This document shows, piece by piece, positions 17,005-24,268 of a stretch of DNA of 44,287 bases (position 1 is its first letter; each line of letters starts with the position of its first letter). The position numbers and the translations under genes are program-made. The stretch is from positions 1-44,287 of the IMG/VR virus record IMGVR_UViG_3300022927_000039. One strand, 5' to 3'. Under the pieces are notes generated by a model. It made no database searches and was not told the origin of the DNA. It saw nothing but the letters and a program-made list of their open reading frames with translations. The stretch is from a virus.

Positions 17005-18541
17005 TGCAATACAACAGGTAATACCCTGCCCTAAAACAAGATCTATTGGATGCCAATGTAGTAGACTGGAAGGTATCACTGAGGCCGAAGAAACAATCAA
17101 AGCAATAGCACAACTTGAACATACTGAAGGTAATGTACAAGGTGCTGTAAAGTTTAAACAAAAACCCGGACAGCCTACAATAATTAAAGGCATAGTAAAA
17201 GGGTTAACACCAGGTAAACATGGCTTTCACATACACGAATTTGGCGATCTAAGTGATGGTTGTGCTAGTGCAGGTGGCCATTACAATCCAGACGGTGTTG
17301 ATCATGGCAGTTTACAACAAGGGCATGTAGGTGACTTAGGTAATATAGTTGCAGATAAATCAGGTACAGCAAGATTTCAAATCAAAGCAGAAAGGGTAGA
17401 ACTTTCTGACATAGTAGGTAGAGCAATAGTTATTCACGCAGATGAAGATGATTTAGGTCAAGGCGGTGATGAAGAAAGTTTAAAAACAGGTAATGCAGGA
17501 GACAGAGTTGGCTGTGGTGTTATTAGACTAAGGGAAGTTGTAGAAGAAGAATACAATAGAAAGTTATCAGATAAACATTTTGATAGAAGTCAAATGCCAC
17601 AAATAAATAAAAATGATTTAGATGCATCACCATTTACATATAAAAGAGGTTCTATAAGTATTAGTAATATAAAGCCAGTACAAACTCAACGAGTTCAAGG
17701 ACTGAGTAAAAAAGCACAAGATATTTTCCTAAATAATGAAGATAAGCCTTTTATTCTAGATAAAAATGGCTATCTAATAAATGGACACCATAGATATGAT
17801 GCGGCTCATATGTTGGGAATGAAAAAGGTAGATGCTATAATGGTAAATTCTGAAATAGAAGATATTATGAATCATTTTTCTCATACAACTAGTGACAGAG
17901 AAGTAATGCCAGAACATTATTTTAAATCTTTATATGAGAAAAAATTAAAAGCGATAAGTGAAACAATAGAAGCATCACAAGATATGAGTGCTCTTCTTAA
18001 AGGTATAGAAGCAGATTTAAAACAACGAGAAAAAGATCTAAAAAAGTTACCTAAAAAAAGCATATACGATGAAAATTATAAGTCGCAAGATGTTACAAAG
18101 CAAGGAAGAAATTTAAGTGCTAAAGTAAAGCAGTATTTAAAAGGCAAAAACACAATACTAACAAAAGTTAAAGTAGCAGACTTAGACATGAAAACACCAG
18201 GGTTTGGCAGGATTATAGGTGATTTGGGTGATGTGAATTTTGCTGACACAACAGACCCTATAGTGGTAGATGTTGATGGCAAAACTATATTGGATGGATT
18301 CCACAGAGTTCAAAAAGCAAAAGATATTGGTAAAGAAGAAATACCAGCATATATAGTAGACGAAAACCTTGCTGACGGTAAAGTGAAAGGCAAGAGTAGA
18401 CCAGGGCGTGTAAAACGTGCAGGTGCAAGTTGTAAAGGTTCCGCAACGGAACTTCGCAAGAAGGCCAAAAAGTATAGTGGTGAGCGAGGCAAAATGTATC
18501 ACTGGTGTGCCAACATGAAGGCTGGCAAGAAAAAATCCTAA
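16991..18541 (+). CDS. Cu/Zn superoxide dismutase fused to two ParB-like domains, 516 aa
   Basis: Residues about 46-182 form a complete Cu/Zn SOD: His80, His82, His97 and His149 as copper ligands, His97, His105, His112 and Asp115 as zinc ligands, Cys91-Cys175 as the structural disulfide, and Arg172 as the substrate-guiding arginine. Two ParB/sulfiredoxin-like domains follow, with NGHHRYDAA near 264-272 and DGFHRVQKA near 435-443. The end is a basic Cys module (SCKGSATELRKK ... YHWCANMKAGKKK). The leader MKIFDAIQQ plus I-T-E|A at 29-32 lies just before the SOD domain. Cu/Zn SODs are usually exported, yet no signal peptide is seen. Inferred to be a packaged protein that disposes of superoxide. 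Overlaps the previous gene by 14 nt. Confidence 0.88.
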   Translation: MKIFDAIQQVIPCPKTRSIGCQCSRLEGITEAEETIKAIAQLEHTEGNVQGAVKFKQKPGQPTIIKGIVKGLTPGKHGFHIHEFGDLSDGCASAGGHYNPDGVDHGSLQQGHVGDLGNIVADKSGTARFQIKAERVELSDIVGRAIVIHADEDDLGQGGDEESLKTGNAGDRVGCGVIRLREVVEEEYNRKLSDKHFDRSQMPQINKNDLDASPFTYKRGSISISNIKPVQTQRVQGLSKKAQDIFLNNEDKPFILDKNGYLINGHHRYDAAHMLGMKKVDAIMVNSEIEDIMNHFSHTTSDREVMPEHYFKSLYEKKLKAISETIEASQDMSALLKGIEADLKQREKDLKKLPKKSIYDENYKSQDVTKQGRNLSAKVKQYLKGKNTILTKVKVADLDMKTPGFGRIIGDLGDVNFADTTDPIVVDVDGKTILDGFHRVQKAKDIGKEEIPAYIVDENLADGKVKGKSRPGRVKRAGASCKGSATELRKKAKKYSGERGKMYHWCANMKAGKKKS

Positions 18542-18548
18542 ATAAATA
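18541..18548 (+). promoter_or_regulatory. Late promoter variant, AATAAATA
   Basis: Follows the SOD-fusion stop and ends 5 nt before the ATG at 18554. The spacing equals that of the motifs at 20509 and 31135, which predicts a leaderless transcript. Confidence 0.5.
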
Positions 18549-18553
18549 AATGC

Positions 18554-19606
18554 ATGTACGACATATCTACAGACATATTTTCCGATATAGATTATTTTTC
18601 TTCTCTTGATGAAATTCAAAAAGTTATCTATTATCATGATAATCGATTCATAAGAGATACTAACCAAGATAATATTTCTTTTAACAAAATAAGACAAATG
18701 TATTACAAAAGGAGTATGAATAATTTTCATGTTGACTGGCAAGAGAAATGTGACAGACCAGAATATTCTATGAAGTTTAAATTTAGTTTAGGGGATACTC
18801 TAGAATCACTTTACAATAAACAAGAAAGTTTTGAAGAAAAAGTACTGAAAAGAGAGGGGTATATAGATATAGATGGAAAATGTAATGATAATGTTTCATA
18901 CTATGTCAATAAACACGGATTTCGTTGTGAAGAGTTTACTGATACAGATTCTATTGTATTTTTTGGTTGTAGTCATACATTTGGTACAGGGTTGGATCAA
19001 GATGATATTTGGACTGAATTAGTAGCAAAAGAATTAGGATTAAGATCGGTAAATATATCCTGCCCTGCAATTGGTATAGATTTTTGGAATCTTTACATAA
19101 ATTATTTTTTTAAACATGAGGTAAAGAATTGCAAGGCTATTGTAGTATTACTTCCTCCTTCTATAAGATATTCTTATTTTTGTAATTGGTATGATCACGA
19201 AAATCCAAAGTATGAATACCATGAAAACATTTTTCATGAAACTGGAACTGACATTATACAAATGGAATGGATTAGAGATTTCAGAAGAAAGACTACTTTA
19301 AATACTGGTAGAGTACCTTTTGTACATAAGTATTTTAATGATACTGATACAGAACCAGATTGGATCGGACATAATCAAAATATTTTATTGGGTAAGGAAA
19401 ATTGTTTAGAGAGAACATCTACAGGTGTACAATCTATACAAAAAATAGCATATCAGTCTAACATACCTTTAATAGTAAAGAGTTCTTATTCTTTTGCAGA
19501 AGAATACCGTGCCGATGATTTTGATTTTGCTAGAGATATGGCACATTACGGAAAAAGAACACATCATAATTTTGCTTGTGATATAGTAAACAAATTATCA
19601 TTATGA
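18554..19606 (+). CDS. SGNH hydrolase-like protein, 350 aa
   Basis: FGCSHTFGTG near residues 136-145 is the SGNH block I with Ser139 as nucleophile. The C-terminal DMAHYGKRTHHNFA carries the D-x-x-H element. A 135-residue N-terminal region of unknown fold precedes the hydrolase domain. It is paralogous in layout to the next gene (304 aa), which shares G-C-S-x-T-(F/Y)-G-T-G and the D-x-x-H...H-x-x-A ending. The start has no binding site but lies 5 nt after a late-type motif. It overlaps the next gene by 4 nt. Role perhaps in removing acyl groups from surface glycans; not established. Confidence 0.7.
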   Translation: MYDISTDIFSDIDYFSSLDEIQKVIYYHDNRFIRDTNQDNISFNKIRQMYYKRSMNNFHVDWQEKCDRPEYSMKFKFSLGDTLESLYNKQESFEEKVLKREGYIDIDGKCNDNVSYYVNKHGFRCEEFTDTDSIVFFGCSHTFGTGLDQDDIWTELVAKELGLRSVNISCPAIGIDFWNLYINYFFKHEVKNCKAIVVLLPPSIRYSYFCNWYDHENPKYEYHENIFHETGTDIIQMEWIRDFRRKTTLNTGRVPFVHKYFNDTDTEPDWIGHNQNILLGKENCLERTSTGVQSIQKIAYQSNIPLIVKSSYSFAEEYRADDFDFARDMAHYGKRTHHNFACDIVNKLSL

Positions 19607-20517
19607 GTAAAAATTTAGGTAAATTAAATTTAACGAATGGAAAGATGTACAGATATCTAAAAGAGATATATCAGAATGATAAAGACATGTATATGGAATT
19701 TTTATCAAGACTAATACAAAAAAGATCAGTTCCTATAATACCTGAAGAAAAAAAATTAAATGATGAAGGATATTACGTAGGAATTGATACTTTTAATTGT
19801 GATGAAAACCCTGATAGTTTAGAAAAATTGAAAAAGAATAATTGGGTTGAAGATGGTAAACTTGTACAAATAGAATATAAGATTAACAAACATGGATGCA
19901 GAAGCAAAAATTTTGATGAAATAAAAGATAAAGAAGTAATTATTGGAATAGGCTGTAGTATTACATATGGCACTGGGTTACATCAACATCAAACATGGAT
20001 ACACCAACTAGCAGATAAAATGGATTGTGAGTATATTAATTTATCCGTTCCAGGTTGTTCAACAAATATTTCAAGTATGTACTGTACAGAATACCTTCTA
20101 GAAGAGTTTAAAAAGGTCAAGGGAGTATTTTTACTTATACCCCCGCCTAATAGACTGGATTTAATTAGTTTCACTGATATACAAGAAGCAGAAAAGCCAT
20201 TAGAAGATCAAGACGTTAGCCTTCAGCCATTTTTTAATGACAAATATCTGGATAATTGGGAAGATAAAAATTTAACTAGAGATCTTTTAAACCACATATG
20301 TAGTCTAGAGCATACCACATTTTTAAATTATCATAGGGACGAAGCATTGTTAAAATATAGATGTAAGTCTCTTAATATACATTTTAGTTCTTTAGATAGT
20401 AACTTACTTTATTATAAACCTAGTTATACTAAAGCAAGAGATCTCAGTCATGATGGGCCAGAGATTCATAATGATATTGCCAACGAATTTTTTAGTCTTT
20501 ATAACGAAGATAAATAG
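19603..20517 (+). CDS. SGNH hydrolase-like protein, 304 aa
   Basis: The second of a tandem pair. IGCSITYGTG at about residues 116-125 (Ser119 as nucleophile) and DLSHDGPEIHNDIA at the end mark the SGNH fold. NLSVPGCSTN resembles the Gly block, and LLIPPPNR the region near block III. The N-terminal 110 residues are unassigned. Its start overlaps the previous stop (ATGA), so the pair is co-translated. The adjacent duplicates have diverged strongly, which suggests different substrates. Confidence 0.7.
   Translation: MSKNLGKLNLTNGKMYRYLKEIYQNDKDMYMEFLSRLIQKRSVPIIPEEKKLNDEGYYVGIDTFNCDENPDSLEKLKKNNWVEDGKLVQIEYKINKHGCRSKNFDEIKDKEVIIGIGCSITYGTGLHQHQTWIHQLADKMDCEYINLSVPGCSTNISSMYCTEYLLEEFKKVKGVFLLIPPPNRLDLISFTDIQEAEKPLEDQDVSLQPFFNDKYLDNWEDKNLTRDLLNHICSLEHTTFLNYHRDEALLKYRCKSLNIHFSSLDSNLLYYKPSYTKARDLSHDGPEIHNDIANEFFSLYNEDK
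20509..20516 (+). promoter_or_regulatory. Late promoter, GATAAATA, leaderless spacing
   Basis: GATAAATA overlaps the end of the SGNH gene and ends 5 nt before the ATG at 20522. In T4 geometry (motif at -13 to -6) the first transcribed base would be the A of the ATG. Confidence 0.65.
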
Positions 20518-20521
20518 TATT

Positions 20522-20908
20522 ATGAAAATAAATGAAATAATATCAGAGACTACAGCAGGTGCTGTTGCCACAGTGGCAGTACCACTTGGTGGTATGCGTA
20601 AACGTCCAAATCCTAGTATTTTTGGTAAAACAAAGAAAAAAGTAAAAGAAGGTGAGGCCAGAGACAGGGCCGCTAAAATATTACACGATTTAGTTGAACC
20701 CATGATAGATGATTTCAGTAGCATGGACGAACTAGAAAGTTATATGGCAGACAATATGCCAGAATTTTATAGAGGTCGTGATACAGGCAAAGCAATAGAA
20801 GATGCTATTAATATGCTTTCACATTTAGACTTACCCGAAGGTAAAAGCCCACACAAAAAAGGCACAGCCAAGTATAAAAAGCATATGGCGGCAATGCATG
20901 CCGGATAG
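20522..20908 (+). CDS. Putative packaged protein with leader and basic tail, 128 aa
   Basis: The start at 20522 gives MKINEIISETTAG, the cleanest leader in the window, with I-S-E|T at residues 7-10. A longer reading from 20450 lies inside the previous gene and is rejected. A proline/glycine segment follows (PLGGMRKRPNPS), then a helical acidic domain and the basic C-terminal tag SPHKKGTAKYKKHMAAMHAG, a motif I recall at the end of many T4-like marine phage proteins. Probably cleaved in the prohead and carried in the virion. Function unknown. Confidence 0.72.
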   Translation: MKINEIISETTAGAVATVAVPLGGMRKRPNPSIFGKTKKKVKEGEARDRAAKILHDLVEPMIDDFSSMDELESYMADNMPEFYRGRDTGKAIEDAINMLSHLDLPEGKSPHKKGTAKYKKHMAAMHAG

Positions 20909-20910
20909 AA

Positions 20911-21132
20911 ATGAGAACAGTCAAAGGTAAAAACAAAGTCTTAAAATTTATAAGTAATCCAGAAACAAGTTTTTTCAATAAACTTAACTTAGAAGGCTTT
21001 ATAGGTGTAAATACTTTAAACGAACGAGAACTTTATATAGCAGAAGAAATGTATAAGAAAGATGTTATTAAAAAGGTTCGTAAAGGAGAAATCATTGGCT
21101 ACAAAGTATATCCACAAAAAGAAACCTTATAA
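20911..21132 (+). CDS. Hypothetical protein, 73 aa
   Basis: Starts 2 nt after the previous stop. Basic, mainly helical (LNERELYIAEEMYKKDVIKK), with a short beta-like end. No membrane segment or known motif. Its 3' end overlaps the next gene. Confidence 0.6.
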   Translation: MRTVKGKNKVLKFISNPETSFFNKLNLEGFIGVNTLNERELYIAEEMYKKDVIKKVRKGEIIGYKVYPQKETL

Positions 21133-21514
21133 TAAGGCACATCTAAAAAGTAAAATAGACAATCTTGCAAAAAATGTTGCAAAAAAGGGCGTCTATGTTG
21201 TAGGTAAAAGCGAACCTGGATATAAGGTATTAGATTGCATATCTAATAATATAATTATAGACAATATTCCATTTAAATCTGTTGCAGACGAACTTACTAA
21301 TGAATTAAATAAAGCAGAAGACCCTAAAAGTGTTTCTTTATTTAATTTAAAAATCCATATAGATAGATATTATAAGCATATGAACGATATCCTTTTTTAT
21401 AGGCATACTATTTCTAGTAGTAAAGACGTTTTTAAAGTATCAGGTGCCCGGGCAAGATTGTTAGATTCTATTCACATGGCTAAAGAAGCCAGAAAATATA
21501 TTAATTTAATTTAA
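21095..21514 (+). CDS. Hypothetical basic protein, 139 aa, TTG start
   Basis: I chose the TTG at 21095 because an AGGAG at 21084-21088 sits 6 nt before it; the in-frame ATG at 21062 has no such site. This start overlaps the preceding gene by 38 nt. The product begins MATKYIHKKKPYNKAH, is rich in Lys and contains a helical C-terminal region (GARARLLDSIHMAKEARKYI). No known domain. Start-site confidence is moderate. Confidence 0.6.
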   Translation: MATKYIHKKKPYNKAHLKSKIDNLAKNVAKKGVYVVGKSEPGYKVLDCISNNIIIDNIPFKSVADELTNELNKAEDPKSVSLFNLKIHIDRYYKHMNDILFYRHTISSSKDVFKVSGARARLLDSIHMAKEARKYINLI

Positions 21515-21531
21515 TTAAACATTCATCAAAT

Positions 21532-21539
21532 GATAAATA
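21532..21539 (+). promoter_or_regulatory. Late promoter, GATAAATA
   Basis: GATAAATA 32 nt before the ATG at 21572. Confidence 0.7.
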
Positions 21540-21571
21540 AGAGTATACAAATTTATACTTAGGATTATATC

Positions 21572-22870
21572 ATGCATTTAAGAGATTTAAATACAAGCGG
21601 AAAAACTAAAATAAACAAAATTAATAGTCTATTGAAAGAACATTTTGGAATGTCTGTAGCAGTAGGTTCTTTTCCTAAAAAGGAAAAACTTACTACTGTA
21701 AAAGAAATGACTGAAAAAGCGATTATCAAACTTAAAGATACAAATAAGCATTTTCAATTAGAACCTGAATATGCAAAGTATTTAGGCATTAAGGATGTTA
21801 TCGATACAATGCTATCAGAAGGCATGTATGCAGAATCACCTGCTTATGAATCTATGTGTAGTAGTTTAAGAGAAACCATTAAAGAATTAATGGATTCTGG
21901 TTACACTATGGATGAAGCAAGTAAAGAATGTATGAATAGATTTAGAAAAGATTCCAGATATGCTTATGATGATGAGCATGTTTTACCTATAGTATTAACA
22001 GCGGCAAAAGAATATTATGAAGCAAGTTGTAATTCTAAACATGAATCATTAGAAGAAATTGCAATAGATGGCCCACAAACAGATTTAAACCAAAAACTTC
22101 TTAGCGAACTAGCAAAAGAGTGTGGTGTAGAATTAGAAGATGTGACAAGTTTAGAAGCAATTGAAGAAAAAATTAATATGTTTGCAGAAGTAAGTGGCAA
22201 AAGCAGAGATGCAGTTGTTGGTTTCTTAAACGGTTTAGAAGAAGATGCAGTTGCAAACGGTATCCAAATGTTTGGTAAGAAAGTTGCAGAGCAAAACAAA
22301 TTTACAGGTGCAAGAAAAGACGCGATTGCACAAGGTAAAGATGAGTTCGAAGTAGACGGCGAAACTTACAAAGTTACTGGCGATACATCAGATGAAAAGA
22401 AACAAGCAAAGAAAGAAAGTATGTTCGATGATATTATAAACGATATGCTTTCTGAAGAAGTTGAATCTGTAGAAGAAGCAGAAGTTGTTATGGCGGTTAG
22501 AGCATTAGCAGATGATATCCAGGATCATGTAGAAAGATTAGGAAGAATGGTAAATGAAGATCTACCAGCAATAGCAGATCAAATGATAAATGAATTTGGT
22601 GCAGATAAGGCTTCCCAGTTTAAAGACTCAGCAGAGAGTGTTTTATCACAGGCGTTAGAAGCATCAAAACAAGCAAAAGACGGTGTCAATCAAATAGTGG
22701 GTAATATTACAGGTCAACCAACAGACTTAGGTCTAGGTGATACAAGTGATCTTGGCTCAGATGATGTAAGTTTAGATGATTTAGCCTCTGAACCTGAAAT
22801 GGATGTAAACGAACCAGCCGCATCAGGCCCAGAAGATGAACCATTAGGACGTGCACCAATAGAGGTGTAA
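21572..22870 (+). CDS. Acidic putative head/scaffold-type protein, 432 aa
   Basis: The beginning, MHLRDLNTSGKTKIN then NSLLKEHFGM, has an L-K-E site near residue 25 like the other head-targeted proteins. The body is helical and strongly acidic. The segment FEVDGETYKVTGD near residue 265 is a small beta unit. The last 80 residues are Asp/Glu/Ser/Pro-rich, ending PLGRAPIEV. High charge, helix content and a late promoter suit a prohead core or scaffold component, but no homology to T4 gp22 is evident. It abuts the next gene. Confidence 0.65.
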   Translation: MHLRDLNTSGKTKINKINSLLKEHFGMSVAVGSFPKKEKLTTVKEMTEKAIIKLKDTNKHFQLEPEYAKYLGIKDVIDTMLSEGMYAESPAYESMCSSLRETIKELMDSGYTMDEASKECMNRFRKDSRYAYDDEHVLPIVLTAAKEYYEASCNSKHESLEEIAIDGPQTDLNQKLLSELAKECGVELEDVTSLEAIEEKINMFAEVSGKSRDAVVGFLNGLEEDAVANGIQMFGKKVAEQNKFTGARKDAIAQGKDEFEVDGETYKVTGDTSDEKKQAKKESMFDDIINDMLSEEVESVEEAEVVMAVRALADDIQDHVERLGRMVNEDLPAIADQMINEFGADKASQFKDSAESVLSQALEASKQAKDGVNQIVGNITGQPTDLGLGDTSDLGSDDVSLDDLASEPEMDVNEPAASGPEDEPLGRAPIEV

Positions 22871-23197
22871 ATGCTTATTAAGGATATTACAGAGTCATAT
22901 AATGATGACTTATTAAGTGCAGTACAAGATTTACTTGCCGTAATATCTTCTAAAAATCTTAAAAAAATAAAAACAGATAAATTTAAAAATATTTTAGCAA
23001 AGCAGGGATATGTTGCTTCTACTGAGGAAATTATCCAGGCTGTTGATACCAGTGGATTTGCTAGTAGTGTAGATGATCAAGAGATAATACCTAACAGTGA
23101 ATTATCTGGAGATATAGATACTGATGCTGAACCCAGTGTTAATGTAGGTAAAATGGCTGGTAATCAGGCAATGAAAGATATTAAGGCGGATTTATAA
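22871..23197 (+). CDS. Putative packaged protein, 108 aa
   Basis: The leader MLIKDITESYNDD fits the shared pattern with I-T-E|S at residues 6-9. A basic helix (KKIKTDKFKNILAKQG) and an acidic, Asp/Ser-rich second half follow. Starts directly after the previous stop and overlaps the next start by one base (TAATG). Function unknown. Confidence 0.68.
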   Translation: MLIKDITESYNDDLLSAVQDLLAVISSKNLKKIKTDKFKNILAKQGYVASTEEIIQAVDTSGFASSVDDQEIIPNSELSGDIDTDAEPSVNVGKMAGNQAMKDIKADL

Positions 23198-23517
23198 TGG
23201 CAAATATATTTGTAAATGCAACTCAGGCTAGAAAGGACACCAGAAATAATAGTGTTATACATTCAGAAGTTACTGCTATAGAAAGTGCCGTTATTGCAAA
23301 TATAGATGCTGGTGTACTATATGCAAATGTCATCAGTTCAACAACTATGACTAACAGTAATGTTTATTACAATGTATGGAACAGTATCACAACTGATCCT
23401 ACAAAATTAGATCAAATGAATTATGTTAAAAAACATTTCGAAGATCTAGGGTATGGAGTAGCCGTTAAAACAAATACTTCGTCCAATTCTACAATTACCT
23501 GGAATATTTCCTGGTAA
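23197..23517 (+). CDS. Hypothetical late protein, 106 aa
   Basis: TAATG overlap with the previous gene. The sequence (NATQARKDTRNNSVIHSEVTAIESAVIANIDAG, here only described by its start and end) is polar, and the second half has KKHFEDLGYGVAVKTN, followed by a short Asn/Ser/Thr-rich end with Trp. It resembles small structural or fibre-associated proteins but is not recognised. Last gene before an early-type promoter. Confidence 0.6.
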   Translation: MANIFVNATQARKDTRNNSVIHSEVTAIESAVIANIDAGVLYANVISSTTMTNSNVYYNVWNSITTDPTKLDQMNYVKKHFEDLGYGVAVKTNTSSNSTITWNISW

Positions 23518-23522
23518 ATATC

Positions 23523-23551
23523 TTTACAAATAATTAAAAATCAGTTATAAT
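23523..23551 (+). promoter_or_regulatory. Sigma70-like promoter of the exonuclease gene
   Basis: TTTACA at 23523-23528, a 17-nt spacer, TATAAT at 23546-23551. The -10 box ends 5 nt before the ATG at 23557, so the mRNA should be leaderless, like the primase mRNA. Confidence 0.75.
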
Positions 23552-23556
23552 ATATT

Positions 23557-24225
23557 ATGTTAGTATCGAAGTACGACTACCCAAATCTAAAAAGAATACA
23601 AACAAAACAAGGCAGACGATATGTAGGTAAGGACGAAAAGCCTGTACCTAGTGTTACAACTATTCTTGGAGATACTGGCGACAAAACTGCTCTCATAGCC
23701 TGGCGTAAACGTGTAGGTGAAGCAGAAGCAACTCGTATAAGCACAGAGTCAGCAGGACTTGGTACCAAAGTTCATAATGCATTAGAAAAATTTATACTAC
23801 AGGAAGATTACGAAATTAAAGGTAATAATCATATCAGTATTATGGCTAAAAATATGGTTACTGAAATGATAGACAAAGGATTAAGTAAAGTAGACGAAAT
23901 ATACGGAGTTGAAGTTGGGCTTATAGCAGAAGGTTTATATGCCGGAACAGCAGACGGTGTAGGAATGTGGGAAGGCGAAGAAGCGATCATAGACTTTAAA
24001 ACTGCAAAAAAAATTAAAAAACGTGAATGGATTGAAGACTATTTTATGCAAGGATGTGCATATGCATTAGCACATAATGAAATGTTTGGTACAGATATTA
24101 AAAAAGTTGCAATACTTATGATAGATAGGGAAGGCAAATATGCTGACTTTGTTATAGAAGGTAAAGAATTTGAAGAGTACTGTGATAAGTGGAGTAATAG
24201 ACTCGCAGACTTTTATTCCAAGTAA
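23557..24225 (+). CDS. RecB/Cas4-type PD-(D/E)XK exonuclease, 222 aa
   Basis: All elements of the RecB-nuclease/Cas4/MGME1 group are visible: His73 (KVHNALEK), Asp133 (GTADGVG), the D-F-K triad Asp146-Lys148 (IIDFKTA) and the QxxxYA motif at 165-170 (QGCAYA). The N-terminal PSVTTILG is also typical. Expected to act as a metal-dependent DNA exonuclease in recombination or host DNA degradation. Early-type promoter with no space for a leader. Confidence 0.88.
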   Translation: MLVSKYDYPNLKRIQTKQGRRYVGKDEKPVPSVTTILGDTGDKTALIAWRKRVGEAEATRISTESAGLGTKVHNALEKFILQEDYEIKGNNHISIMAKNMVTEMIDKGLSKVDEIYGVEVGLIAEGLYAGTADGVGMWEGEEAIIDFKTAKKIKKREWIEDYFMQGCAYALAHNEMFGTDIKKVAILMIDREGKYADFVIEGKEFEEYCDKWSNRLADFYSK

Positions 24226-24235
24226 GTCATAAAGT

Positions 24236-24243
24236 GATAAATA
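24236..24243 (+). promoter_or_regulatory. Late promoter, GATAAATA
   Basis: GATAAATA 25 nt before the tail-fibre-like gene at 24269, with a CAGGAG binding site between. Confidence 0.75.
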
Positions 24244-24268
24244 CTACTGAATCAGGAGATTTTTTAGT

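Noticed and set aside
18182-18742. A 186-codon minus-strand frame across the SOD-fusion end
   Set aside because: It overlaps two well-supported plus-strand genes, has no binding site and reads as random hydrophobic/aromatic sequence.
20450-20521. Upstream extension of the 128-aa protein
   Set aside because: It overlaps the SGNH gene and would bury the late promoter and the leader at 20522.
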